Positions 8,685-17,960 of a DNA stretch of 64,000 bases are shown one piece after another (the stretch's first letter is position 1; the number at the start of each line of letters is the position of its first letter). The stretch is taken from contig AP024629.1 of NCBI GenBank assembly GCA_019670725.1, positions 744,001 through 808,000 on the forward strand, read 5' to 3'. The notes beneath the pieces are model-generated. The model was not told the DNA's origin. It saw nothing but the letters and a program-made list of their open reading frames with translations, and did no database searches. This DNA is from Alphaproteobacteria bacterium SO-S41 (GTDB lineage: Bacteria > Pseudomonadota > Alphaproteobacteria > Micropepsales > Micropepsaceae). The position numbers were made by a program, and so were the translations under genes.

Positions 8685-9887
8685 ATGACAATGGGATTGT
8701 TTGAGGATCTGCTCGTGCTGGACTGCGCGAGCTTCATCGCCGGGCCGGCGGCCGCGACGATGCTGTCGGATTTCGGCGCGCGGGTGATCAAGATCGAGCC
8801 GCCGGTCATCGGCGACAGTTTTCGCCAGTTCCGCCATATGTCCGGCGCGCCCAAGGCCGATATCGATTACGGCTGGGTGCTCGACAACCGCAACAAGGAA
8901 AGCCTGGCGCTCGATCTGAAGCAGCCGGCGGCGCGGGCGATCCTTGAAACGTTGATCAGGCGCGCGGACGTCTTCATCACGAATTTCCCCGGCCCGATCC
9001 GTGACAAGCTGCGTCTGCGCGCCGAAGATGTGATGCCGCTGAACGAACGGCTGATCTACGCGTCCATCACGCCCTATGGCGAGGTCGGGCCCGACAAGGA
9101 CCGCACGGGGTACGATTCGACGGCATGGTGGGCGCGGTCGGGGCTCATGGATCACGTGAAGCCTGCGCCGGATGCGCCGCCGGGTTTCTCGACGCCGGGC
9201 ATGGGCGACCATCCGACCGCCACCGCGCTCTATGCCGCCATCGTCAGCGCGCTCTACCGGCGCCAGAAGACCGGGAAAGGCGGCCACGTCTCGACCTCGC
9301 TGCTCGCGAACGGGCTATGGTCGAACGGCGTTTTGCTGCAAGCGGCGCTCTGCGGCGCCGATCTCGATGCGCCGCGCAAGCGCAGCGCGCTCGCCAATCT
9401 CTATCGCTGTGGGTGCGGCCGCTGGTTCATCCTCGCCATCATCAACGACACGCGCGACTGGCCCCGCCTGCTGGAAGCGCTGGGTAAGGAGGCGTGGCTG
9501 GACGATCCACGCTTCGCGACCTCCGAGAGCCGCAGTGCGCATGTGCCCGAGCTGATGGCGCTGCTGAGCGCGCATTTCGCGACCAGGGACTGGGCGCATT
9601 GGCGCGAGACCCTAAGTGCGGCCGGGATTCCTGTCGGCCAGGTCGGGCGCACGCGCGACCATTTCGACGACGTCCAGGTCAGCGAAAACGAATTCCTGAG
9701 AGAGATCGCGGGGCAGGACGGGCTGCGCACTGTCGACAGCCCCATCCGCATGGACGGACCTGAAAAAGTCCGGCCGCGCATGGCGCCGGAGATCGGCCAG
9801 CACAGCCAAGCGATCCTGCGCGATCTCGGCTTCTCGGACGGCGAGATCGCGGGACTGGCGGGGTCCGGAGCGGTCGGGCTCACCTGA
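8685..9887 (+). CDS. Class III (CaiB/BaiF) CoA-transferase
   Basis: 400 residues, the normal length. GLFEDLLVLDCASFIAGPAA and DFGARVIKIEPP are the N-terminal family signature, then NRNKESLALDLKQP and IYASITPYGEVGPDKD. The expected catalytic Asp is D175 in GMGDHPTATALYAAI, matching the Asp that forms the mixed anhydride in formyl-CoA transferase. It would move CoA between an acyl-CoA donor and a carboxylic acid in the cytosol. Two ATGs (8685, 8691) are possible; the open frame to the left is not coding. Substrate unknown; the neighbouring nitroreductase hints at degradation of an organic acid. Confidence 0.9.
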   Translation: MTMGLFEDLLVLDCASFIAGPAAATMLSDFGARVIKIEPPVIGDSFRQFRHMSGAPKADIDYGWVLDNRNKESLALDLKQPAARAILETLIRRADVFITNFPGPIRDKLRLRAEDVMPLNERLIYASITPYGEVGPDKDRTGYDSTAWWARSGLMDHVKPAPDAPPGFSTPGMGDHPTATALYAAIVSALYRRQKTGKGGHVSTSLLANGLWSNGVLLQAALCGADLDAPRKRSALANLYRCGCGRWFILAIINDTRDWPRLLEALGKEAWLDDPRFATSESRSAHVPELMALLSAHFATRDWAHWRETLSAAGIPVGQVGRTRDHFDDVQVSENEFLREIAGQDGLRTVDSPIRMDGPEKVRPRMAPEIGQHSQAILRDLGFSDGEIAGLAGSGAVGLT

Positions 9888-9930
9888 GCGGCAGGGCCAT
9901 GCGACATGACGGTCTCGTTTCCCGGCCCCT

Positions 9931-9942
9931 ATTGCGCGCAAT
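9931..9942. promoter_or_regulatory. Perfect 12-bp palindrome ATTGCGCGCAAT
   Basis: It lies in the 133-bp gap between the CoA-transferase stop and the GTG start of the first AraC gene, 79 bp before that start. A fully symmetric 12-mer in a promoter gap is a plausible operator, but AraC proteins usually bind direct repeats, so the binder is unclear. Confidence 0.35.
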
Positions 9943-10020
9943 GAGACAATCGCCGCCGCGTGATGGGGTGATGCATCGCATCCGTTCGGGCACCTTTAGG
10001 CGTATTGGGAGGAAATAGGG

Positions 10021-10992
10021 GTGCGGCCTTCGTCGCTGGACACGTCGGACATCGCGACGGCCGACCAGTATGGCTGGTATGCGACGCAGCTTGAGACGAT
10101 CTTCGGACTCCAGCTTGAGCCGGATGGCCGCGCATCCGGTCCCTATCGGGCGGCCATCAACGTACGCAGTCTGCCGCCGCTGACCTATCTCCGCTTTGCG
10201 GCGGAGGGCGATGCGCTCGTGCGGTCGGCGACGCAGAGTCGTCAGGTGGCGTGGAATTGCTACTGCCTCTATCGCGAGCTCGGCGAGGGGGTCGTCTTCG
10301 ACTTTTCGGGGCGGCCTGTTCTGACCGCGCGCGGGGATCTCGTCATCTATGATGGCGACGCGCCCATGCGGGCTAAAGCCAGATCGACCTACGATCACGT
10401 GCTCTGGATGCTGCCGCGGAAGACCTTTGATGCCCATCTGCCGCCGATGCCGCGGCCGCTGGTCGTTCATCTGCCCGCCGATGCCGGCATAATGAGTCTG
10501 GCGACCGCCTATCTCGACGCGCTGGCGGACCCGGCGGCCAATCTCACCGAACAGCAGACGGCCATGGTCGCCGACAATCTGGCGCGGCTGATCGCCATCG
10601 CCTGTGGCCGCAGCGCACTCCCGTCCGATGACGTCGCGCGATCAGCGCGGCTGGAGCAGGTGAAGGCCTTTGTGGAACAGCACCTGACGGCGCCCGGGCT
10701 CGATCCCAAAATGGCGGCGGCGGCGCTCGGCGTCTCGCTGCGGCAGATCCATGTCCTGTTCGTCGCAGCGGGCGAGAGCTTCGGCGCGTTTGTGCGCCGG
10801 CGGCGGCTGCAGGAATGTCGCGCCACCCTCGAGAACCCGCTGGCGGCCAGCCGTTCCATCGCCGACATCGCCTTTGGCTGGGGTTTTGCCAGCCTGCCGA
10901 CCTTCTACCGCGCCTTCCAGAGCGCTTTCGGGACGACGCCGAGCGAGGTGCGGGAGACCGCGCTTGCGGGTATGCTGCGCGATCTGAGATAG
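10021..10992 (+). CDS. AraC family transcriptional regulator (first of a tandem pair)
   Basis: 323 residues. The N-terminal part (about 1-195) resembles the AraC-binding-like sensor domain (ADQYGWYATQLETIFGLQLEP, LVIYDGDAPMRAKA). The C-terminal AraC double helix-turn-helix runs from about 215 (VKAFVEQHLTAPGLDPKMAAAALGVSLRQIHVLF, RRRLQECRATLENP, SIADIAFGWGFASLPTFYRAF, GTTPSEVRE). The GTG start follows GGGAGG. It is about 40-50 percent identical by eye to the next gene, on the same strand 65 bp downstream. The target is unknown; nearby autotransporters and the CoA-transferase block are candidates. Confidence 0.92.
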   Translation: MRPSSLDTSDIATADQYGWYATQLETIFGLQLEPDGRASGPYRAAINVRSLPPLTYLRFAAEGDALVRSATQSRQVAWNCYCLYRELGEGVVFDFSGRPVLTARGDLVIYDGDAPMRAKARSTYDHVLWMLPRKTFDAHLPPMPRPLVVHLPADAGIMSLATAYLDALADPAANLTEQQTAMVADNLARLIAIACGRSALPSDDVARSARLEQVKAFVEQHLTAPGLDPKMAAAALGVSLRQIHVLFVAAGESFGAFVRRRRLQECRATLENPLAASRSIADIAFGWGFASLPTFYRAFQSAFGTTPSEVRETALAGMLRDLR

Positions 10993-11057
10993 CGGGCTGC
11001 ACGGGTTGAGAGGACGCCCCGTGCCGGGTCGCTCATAAGGGCGGCGGGGAAAGCGCT

Positions 11058-12017
11058 TTGCAGCAACTGATCTTCGATACCACCACGATGAAGGCTGCCG
11101 ATCGCTTCGATTGGTGGGCCAATGAGATGGAGGAGAAGATCGGCATCGCCTGCGGCCGGCTCGAGGACGCGCCCTATTGGGGACGGCTCCATCTCCGCAG
11201 CCTCTCCTGCCTGACCCATCTCGACTTCAGAGCCCAGAACAACCTCGCACAGCGCTTGCGGCCGCAAATCCGTCATCTCGAATGGGGCCAGTATTTCATC
11301 TATCGCGAGATGAGCGACGGCGCCCGGTTCGTGCTGAACGGCCGCGAATTCGTCACGCAGTACGGCGACCTGCTGATCTACGATGCGGATGCGAGTTTCC
11401 AGGCGCGGTCGGAAAACTCGTGGAGGCATCATATGTGGGCGGTCCCCAAGGGGATGGTCGATCCGCACCTGCCTTATCTGCCGCGCCCGCTCATCATGCG
11501 TATTCCCTCGGCCGGGAACGCCGCCCCTCTGGCCGTCGCCTATATCGACGCGCTGGCCGGCGCCTTCGGCGAGCTGACCGAACCGGATGCGGCCTCCATC
11601 GCCGACAATCTCGGCAGGCTGCTGGCCATCGTTTGCGGCGGCGCCCAGCGCGACCATGGCGAGGCGCTGCGGTCCGCCAAACTGGCGCAGGCCAAACAAT
11701 ATCTCGAGCAGCGCCTTGCTTCGCCGGGCCTGACGCCCGGCCGCGCAGCGACAGATCTCGGTCTGTCGCTCCGCCAGCTGCATGCGCTGTTCGAATCCGG
11801 CGGCGAGAGCTTCACCCAGTATCTTCGCCGCCGCCGCCTTGAAGCGTGCCGGGCGGCGCTGGCAAGCCCGTCGTCCAACCATCAGTCCATCACCGACATC
11901 GCGTTCGCGTCCGGCTTTGCGAGCCTTCCGAGCTTCTATCGCGCGTTCAGCGCGCAGCTCGGCATGGCGCCCAGCGATGTGCGGGCCGGTGCATCGCGCG
12001 GCCTCCGCGCGTCCTAG
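11058..12017 (+). CDS. AraC family transcriptional regulator (second of a tandem pair)
   Basis: 319 residues, a paralogue of the preceding gene with the same domain order: sensor domain (MKAADRFDWWANEMEEKIGIACGRL, LLIYDADASFQARS) and AraC DNA-binding domain (RAATDLGLSLRQLHALFESGGESF, RRRLEACRAAL, SITDIAFASGFASLPSFYRAF, MAPSDVRAG). I take the TTG at 11058 because it follows GGGGAAAG and gives an N-terminus aligned with its paralogue; the ATG at 11088 would cut into the aligned part. The large autotransporter starts 185 bp downstream on the same strand, making it a possible target. Confidence 0.9.
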   Translation: MQQLIFDTTTMKAADRFDWWANEMEEKIGIACGRLEDAPYWGRLHLRSLSCLTHLDFRAQNNLAQRLRPQIRHLEWGQYFIYREMSDGARFVLNGREFVTQYGDLLIYDADASFQARSENSWRHHMWAVPKGMVDPHLPYLPRPLIMRIPSAGNAAPLAVAYIDALAGAFGELTEPDAASIADNLGRLLAIVCGGAQRDHGEALRSAKLAQAKQYLEQRLASPGLTPGRAATDLGLSLRQLHALFESGGESFTQYLRRRRLEACRAALASPSSNHQSITDIAFASGFASLPSFYRAFSAQLGMAPSDVRAGASRGLRAS

Positions 12018-12202
12018 AAGCGGGCCGCTCTCGCCGGACTCGATTGACGATTCCGCCACTGCATCCAGGCATTCCCAAATCCGACGATCTGCGCGCGATG
12101 AGACGCCGCTGCGCCGTGCGCGAGGTGATGCCGCGCGGCCGCCCCGTCATACGTCCCTCAAATGCGCCGGGTCGGCGCACGATCGAACCTGAGGGATATC
12201 CC

Positions 12203-15200
12203 ATGTCATTCGTCCAACACCGCACCCTGCGGAGCCTGCTGCTCGCCTCCACCGCTGGATTGTCGGTGGTCGGCGCCATCGCGGCACGCGCTGAAACGGT
12301 GATCGACAATGCGACGGTGGATGTTCCGGGAACCCACACCTCGCCATGGACACTGGCGGATTCGCTCAGCATCGGCTCCGTGGGGACCGCGACGCTCAAT
12401 ATCGGCGCGAACGGCACACCCGGCACGGTGTCGAACACGTTCAGCGTGGTTGGCGCCAATGCGGGATCGGACGGCACGGTGAACATCACCGGCGACGGGT
12501 CTCTCTGGGACAACAGCGGCAGCGTCGTCGTCGGTAACAAGGGGACGGGCCGGGTCACCGTCTCCAATGGCGGCGCTCTGATCTCGCATATCCTTCGCAT
12601 AGGTGCGGATGCATTGGGCAAAGGCGCCATTACTGTCACCGGCGCAGGCTCTACCCTCACCAATACCGGCGGCGTCTCCCTCGGCTATCACGGTGTGGGC
12701 AGCCTCACTGTTGCAAATGGCGGTCTCGTCACCTCGACCGGCATCATCATCATGGGTGAGTTCACCGACGGCGACGGCACGCTGCTGGTCTCCGACGCTG
12801 GATCCAAGTTCTCCGTGGTGGTTGGCTTTGCGGTCGGCGCCAGCGGCAAGGGCAAGGCAACCATCGCCGCGGGTGGTCGCGTCGATGCGCTCAACGTCAC
12901 CGTCGGCAACAGTCCCGGCGCTACGGGCGCTCTGTTGATCGACGGCGCCGGCTCCCTGCTCACGGCGACGCAGTTCCTGATCGTGGGCGCCGCCGGCGCC
13001 GGCACGATGGGAATCGGCAATGGCGCCAAGGCGACGGTTGGGTCCAGTGTCGTCATTGGCGATGTCACGTCTGGCAATGGCGCGCTCACGCTTGTCGCAG
13101 GCGGCATTCTGGATGCGCACAATGCCGACTTCATCGTCGGCGACGCGGCGACGGGGAAGATGTCGGTCGGTACCGGAAGCCAGGTTCTCGCAGCGCGCGG
13201 CTTCATCGGCAATCTCACCGGATCGAACGGCAGCGTGCTGGTGACGGGTGCCGGTTCGAGCTGGAGCAATACCGGCAATCTCATCATCGGCAATGCGGGG
13301 ACCGGTCAGCTCGATGTCGCCAATGCCGGCGAGGTCACGGCGCTGGCAGTATCGATCGGCAAACTCAGCGGCCAGCAAGGCAAGCTCAGCCTTTCGTTTG
13401 GCGGACGCCTGACCACGGGCGCCTTGGTGCTCGGCGAGTCCGGCAAGGGCCAGCTCTTCATCACCTCCGGCGGCCAACTCGTCACGACCGAGCTCAGCCG
13501 GATCGGCAACCTGCTGGGCTCCAGCGGCAGTGCGGTCGTCGATGGCGCGGGCTCGCTTTGGAACGGCGGCGCGAACAGTCTCTATATCGGTGCGGCCGGA
13601 GCGGGCAGCTCGGGCACGTTGCTCATTTCCAATGGCGGCCGCGTGACCGTCAACCAGGGCCTTGTCGGCCGCGATACCGGCGAAACCGGCGCGGTGACGG
13701 TCACCGGCGCGGGCTCGCGCTGGGAAGCGGCGACGGCCATCCGGGTCGGCGGCGCCGGCAGCGGCACGCTTACCGTCGCCGATGGTGGCACCGTGGCCCT
13801 CAATCCCGGCGGCGTTCTGAACATCGCCCAGGGCGCGGGCGCGACGGGAATCGTGAATATCGGCGCCGCCGATGGCGATGCCGCCGCGGCGCCGGGCGTT
13901 CTCAGCCTCGGCGATATCGTCTTCGGCTCGGGCAACGGGACGCTGGTCTTCAACCACACGTCCACGAATTACGTCCTCTCCAGCGAGCTCGGCGACAAGG
14001 GAACGATCCTTCACCTGTCGGGCATCACCCATCTTGCCGCGGCGTCCGGCGGGTATGAAGGACCGGTCCATGTGCAGGGCGGGACGCTGTTCGTCGATGG
14101 CGCGCTCGGCAATGCCGCGATCGATGTCGGGCTGGGCGCCGGCTTTGGCGGCAAGGGATCGATCAACGGCAGCGTCCAGATCGCGGACGGCGGCAGGTTG
14201 CTTGGTGTCGCAGGCCAGACCCTGACGATGGGCGCGCTGAAGCTCAACGCCGCCTCGCTCGTCAATGTCAGTCTTGGGGCGCCCGGCGGCCAAAGCCTGT
14301 TCGACGTCAAGGGCCAGCTCGTGCTCGACGGCACGCTGAACGTCACCGATGCCGGCGGCTTCGGGACAGGCGTCTATCGGCTGTTCACCTATCAGTCGCT
14401 GGTCGATCACGGCCTCGCCGTCGGAACGTTGCCCGGCGGGTTCGGCACCCCCAGCATCCAGACCGCCATTCCCGGCCAGGTGAATCTGTTGCTGTCGAAT
14501 GGCAGCGCCGGTCCGTTCCTCTTCTGGGACGGCGAGGGCGCCGGGCATGCGGACAACGGCGTCGTCGATGGCGGCGATGGCATCTGGAGCGCGATCGCCG
14601 CGAGCTGGACCGACACTGCCGGCACGACGAACGGTGCGATGGCGCCGCAGCCCGGCTTTGCCGTCTTCGAAGGCACCGCCGGAACTGTCACCGTCGATGC
14701 ATCCGCGGGCGCGGTGAGCGTTACGGGCCTGCAGTTCGCGACCGACGGCTATGTCGTCCAGGGCGATGCGATCGGCTTGGCGAGTGCGCAGACGCTGGTT
14801 CGGGTCGGCGACGGCACGACGGGCGGCGCGTCCTTCGTCGCCGAGATGCGTTCCGCGCTGCTTGAAGCGGGCGGTCTGGTGAAAGACGATCTGGGCACGC
14901 TGATCTTCGAGGGCGAAAACACCTATGCCGGCGGCACGCGGATCAACGCGGGCACGCTGCAGATCGGCAAGGGCGGCGCGGCCGGCTCGATTGTCGGGAA
15001 TATCCAAAACGACGGCATGCTCGCCTTCGTCCGGTCCGATGAGATCGCGTTCGGCGGCGCGCTGACCGGTAGTGGTGGCCTCGTGCAGAAGGGCAGTGGC
15101 GTTCTCCGCCTCACCGGCAACAGTTCGTCGTTTGCGGGCACAACCGGCGTCCAGAGCGGGACGCTCTTGGTCGATGGCGTGCTGGGGTCGCCGGTCACCG

Positions 15201-17923
15201 TCTCCAGTAGCGCTTCGCTGGGCGGGCAGGGGACGATCGGCGGCGCGGTCGGGATCGCCGATGGCGGGCATCTGCTGGGTGTGCAGGGCAAGACCCTGAC
15301 AATGGGCGCGCTGACGCTCGGCGGCGGTTCGATGCTGGATGTCACGTTCGGCGTTTCAGGCGCGCCGACGCTCTTCGAGATCAATGGCGCGTTGGTCCTC
15401 GACGGCACGTTGAACATCGCCGATGGCGGTGGGTTCGGGATCGGCGTCTATCGGCTGTTCAACTATGGTTCGCTCGTCGATAACGGCCTCGACATCGGCA
15501 ACGCGCCGGCCGAGCTTGGCGTTTACAGCGTGCAGACCTCGGTCGCCGGACAGGTCAATCTGGTGCTGGCGCAGGCGAGCGGGCCGTTCGTCTTCTGGGA
15601 CGGGGGCACCGCGGGCAATGCCAATAACGGATTGATCGACGGCGGTGTTGGTCTGTGGAGCGCCGTCGCGCCGAACTGGACCGACGCCGGCGGCGCCGCC
15701 AATGCCGCCATGTCGCCCCAGCCCGGCTTCGCGGTGTTCGAAGGCGAGGGCGGCACGGTGACCGTGGATGCCTCCGAAGGCGCGATTTCAATCGCCGGCA
15801 TGCAGTTCGCCGCGGACGGCTATTTCATCAGCGGCGATGCGATCGGTCTCACCGAAGCGCAAACGCTCATCCGCGTCGGCGACGGAACGGCCGCGGGCGC
15901 GCAGATTGTCGCGCTCATCGACGCGGAACTGTCCGGCGCCGGCGGCCTGGTGAAGGATGATCTGGGAACGCTGATCCTGACCGGCGCGAACAGCTATGGC
16001 GGCGGCACCTGGATCAATGCCGGCACCTTGCAGATCGGTGCGGGCGCCGCGTCCGGTTCCTTCATCGGCAATGTCCAGGACAACGGCACACTCGCCTTTG
16101 CGCGATCGGACCGCACGATCTTCACCAGCATGATTTCGGGGAGTGGCGGGGTCGATGTCGAAAGCGGCGAGGTCGTGTTCGCGGCTGCCAACGCGTATGC
16201 TGGCCTCACCCATATCTTCGCGGGCGCGCGTCTTGAGCTCGGCGCCGGCGGGGCGTTCGGCGGCGATCTGCTGGCCGATGGAACCCTGACATCCCGGCAT
16301 GCCGGTACATATCTCTACGCCGGCTCCATCGCGGGCGGCGGAAGGCTTGAGCAGAAAAGCGCCGGCGAATTGCGCCTGACCGGCGACAGCACCGGGTTCA
16401 CCGGCGTCACCAGCGTCGAAGCGGGTACCCTGCGGGTCGACGGTAAGCTCGGCGGGCGTGTCCAGGTGCTCACCGGTGCGGTTCTGAAAGGCTACGGCAC
16501 GGTCGGCGAGACGACGATCGCGAGCGGCGCCACGATCGCACCCGGCGGATCGATCGGCACCCTCACGATCAACGGCAATTACACGCAAGGTGCGGGATCG
16601 ACCTATCAGGTGGAGATTGCCGCCGGGTCGGCCAGCGATCGCATTGTTGTCAACGGCAAGGCCACGCTCAACGGCGGCGCGGTCAACCTCGTCAACACGG
16701 CCGCGACGCCGTTCCAGCTCGGCCAGCACTTCACGATCCTCACCGCTACCGGCGGCGTTGCGGGCGGCTTTGCGACCTTGACCGGTGATATCGCGCCGCT
16801 CTCTCTCTTCGTCGCGCCCAAGCTCAGCTACGACGCGACACATGCCTATCTCGACATCGCCCAGGCGAAGGCCCTGGCCTCGGCCGCGATGACGGCGAAC
16901 CAGATCGCCGCGGCGACCGGCGCCGACAGTCTGCCCCAGGCGAGCGTCCTGAAATCGGCGTTGCTCAATCTGCAGGCCGCGGACGGCGCGCGCGCCGCGT
17001 TTGACGCGATCTCCGGCGAACTCCATCCCACCCTGCGCACGGCGTTCGCGGTCGATGCGCGCCTGCCGCGCGAGTCTGTCCTGCGGCGGCTCGCAACGCA
17101 GACGGACAACGGCATCAGCGGTTGGGGCGAAATTTTCGGCGGCACGGCAAGCTATGACGCGGATGCGGAAACCGGTGAAGCGCAGCGCGAGATCGCGGGC
17201 TTCATGCTCGGCATCGACCTTCCGGCCGGTGAAAATTGGCGCCTTGGCGTAGCCGGCGGGTACAGCCACAGCACCGTCGATCTCGCAGCGCGCCTCAGCA
17301 GCGGGGATATCCAGGAGGGCCATATCGGCGCCTATGCCGGTGCGACCTATGGCGCGTTCCGCGTGCGGCTCGGCGTGGCCTGGTCCGAAGGCAATATCGA
17401 GACGAATCGCGACGTTGCCTTCGCCGGCTATGCCGACCACCTGGAGGCCCAGTATCAGGCCACTACGTTCCAGGGCTTTGGCGAGATCGGCTATGTGATC
17501 TCCGGCGAAAGCTTGCAGCTGGAGCCGTTCGTCGGGCTGACCAGCCTGTCCCTCCAGTCCGACGCGTTCAAGGAGTCGGGTGGTGCCGCGGCGCTCATCG
17601 CAGACCGCGCGGATGACACGCGAACGCTCGCCACCATCGGCGCGCGTTTCGAAACCTGCCTGTCAGACAGCGCAACGCTGAACGGCCTCGTGGCCTGGCG
17701 GCACGGCTTCGACGACGCGCGCGCCACGACCGGCTTCGCTTTCGTTGGCGGCGGCACGTTTCAGATTGTTGGCGCCCCCACGGCAGATGACAGTCTCGCG
17801 CTGAACCTGGGCCTGACCTGGAACGTCACCGAACTTGGCAGCCTGACGCTCTCCTACAGCGGTGTCTTCGCCGACGAGATGCACGACCATGCCGGGCGAG
17901 CGGCTTTCTCTCTCGCGTTCTAG
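12203..17923 (+). CDS. Large autotransporter with PATR-type passenger
   Basis: 1906 residues. The ATG at 12203 follows GAGGG and begins a signal peptide (SLLLASTAGLSVVGAIAARA, cleavage near ARAET). The passenger starts with many short beta-helix units of the form GAGSxWxNTGxLxIGNxGTGxLxVxxGG (about 60-560), then PATR strands such as GTLIFEGENTYAGGTRINAGTLQIG. A 359-codon block is present twice (14075-16150). The beta-barrel begins near residue 1637 (ISGWGEIFGGTASYDAD) and ends AAFSLAF. It should be an outer-membrane-anchored or released beta-helix surface protein. The upstream open frame overlapping the AraC gene is not part of it. Function beyond type V secretion is unknown. Confidence 0.93.
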   Translation: MSFVQHRTLRSLLLASTAGLSVVGAIAARAETVIDNATVDVPGTHTSPWTLADSLSIGSVGTATLNIGANGTPGTVSNTFSVVGANAGSDGTVNITGDGSLWDNSGSVVVGNKGTGRVTVSNGGALISHILRIGADALGKGAITVTGAGSTLTNTGGVSLGYHGVGSLTVANGGLVTSTGIIIMGEFTDGDGTLLVSDAGSKFSVVVGFAVGASGKGKATIAAGGRVDALNVTVGNSPGATGALLIDGAGSLLTATQFLIVGAAGAGTMGIGNGAKATVGSSVVIGDVTSGNGALTLVAGGILDAHNADFIVGDAATGKMSVGTGSQVLAARGFIGNLTGSNGSVLVTGAGSSWSNTGNLIIGNAGTGQLDVANAGEVTALAVSIGKLSGQQGKLSLSFGGRLTTGALVLGESGKGQLFITSGGQLVTTELSRIGNLLGSSGSAVVDGAGSLWNGGANSLYIGAAGAGSSGTLLISNGGRVTVNQGLVGRDTGETGAVTVTGAGSRWEAATAIRVGGAGSGTLTVADGGTVALNPGGVLNIAQGAGATGIVNIGAADGDAAAAPGVLSLGDIVFGSGNGTLVFNHTSTNYVLSSELGDKGTILHLSGITHLAAASGGYEGPVHVQGGTLFVDGALGNAAIDVGLGAGFGGKGSINGSVQIADGGRLLGVAGQTLTMGALKLNAASLVNVSLGAPGGQSLFDVKGQLVLDGTLNVTDAGGFGTGVYRLFTYQSLVDHGLAVGTLPGGFGTPSIQTAIPGQVNLLLSNGSAGPFLFWDGEGAGHADNGVVDGGDGIWSAIAASWTDTAGTTNGAMAPQPGFAVFEGTAGTVTVDASAGAVSVTGLQFATDGYVVQGDAIGLASAQTLVRVGDGTTGGASFVAEMRSALLEAGGLVKDDLGTLIFEGENTYAGGTRINAGTLQIGKGGAAGSIVGNIQNDGMLAFVRSDEIAFGGALTGSGGLVQKGSGVLRLTGNSSSFAGTTGVQSGTLLVDGVLGSPVTVSSSASLGGQGTIGGAVGIADGGHLLGVQGKTLTMGALTLGGGSMLDVTFGVSGAPTLFEINGALVLDGTLNIADGGGFGIGVYRLFNYGSLVDNGLDIGNAPAELGVYSVQTSVAGQVNLVLAQASGPFVFWDGGTAGNANNGLIDGGVGLWSAVAPNWTDAGGAANAAMSPQPGFAVFEGEGGTVTVDASEGAISIAGMQFAADGYFISGDAIGLTEAQTLIRVGDGTAAGAQIVALIDAELSGAGGLVKDDLGTLILTGANSYGGGTWINAGTLQIGAGAASGSFIGNVQDNGTLAFARSDRTIFTSMISGSGGVDVESGEVVFAAANAYAGLTHIFAGARLELGAGGAFGGDLLADGTLTSRHAGTYLYAGSIAGGGRLEQKSAGELRLTGDSTGFTGVTSVEAGTLRVDGKLGGRVQVLTGAVLKGYGTVGETTIASGATIAPGGSIGTLTINGNYTQGAGSTYQVEIAAGSASDRIVVNGKATLNGGAVNLVNTAATPFQLGQHFTILTATGGVAGGFATLTGDIAPLSLFVAPKLSYDATHAYLDIAQAKALASAAMTANQIAAATGADSLPQASVLKSALLNLQAADGARAAFDAISGELHPTLRTAFAVDARLPRESVLRRLATQTDNGISGWGEIFGGTASYDADAETGEAQREIAGFMLGIDLPAGENWRLGVAGGYSHSTVDLAARLSSGDIQEGHIGAYAGATYGAFRVRLGVAWSEGNIETNRDVAFAGYADHLEAQYQATTFQGFGEIGYVISGESLQLEPFVGLTSLSLQSDAFKESGGAAALIADRADDTRTLATIGARFETCLSDSATLNGLVAWRHGFDDARATTGFAFVGGGTFQIVGAPTADDSLALNLGLTWNVTELGSLTLSYSGVFADEMHDHAGRAAFSLAF
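14075..16150 (+). repeat. Internal duplication of about 1077 bp inside the autotransporter passenger
   Basis: Unit 1 runs from about 14075 to 15151, unit 2 from 15152 to about 16150. Both carry in the same order a GTLxVDGxLG start, IADGGxLLGVxGxTLTMGAL, a GVYRLFxYxSLVD segment, a GPFxFWDG segment with PQPGFAVFEG, AQTLxRVGDGT and GGLVKDDLGTLI. The offset is 359 codons. A third, more distant copy of the core is in the next autotransporter near 21755-22410. Confidence 0.85.
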
Positions 17924-17960
17924 GCGAGCCGAAGGGGGAGGCCGGCTGCTCGCGTGCGCG

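Noticed and set aside
11846-12202. N-terminal extension of the autotransporter into the AraC gene
   Set aside because: It overlaps a conserved AraC DNA-binding domain and has no coding character; the ATG at 12203 has a good ribosome site and a signal peptide.
12206-15271. 1021-codon open frame on the reverse strand of the first large autotransporter
   Set aside because: Shadow of a repetitive GC-rich gene, with no domain and no ribosome site; the forward frame has a signal peptide and barrel.
14075-16150. Insertion of foreign DNA in the autotransporter gene
   Set aside because: Both units stay in frame, match the style of the rest of the passenger and a related unit exists in the neighbouring gene; internal duplication is sufficient.
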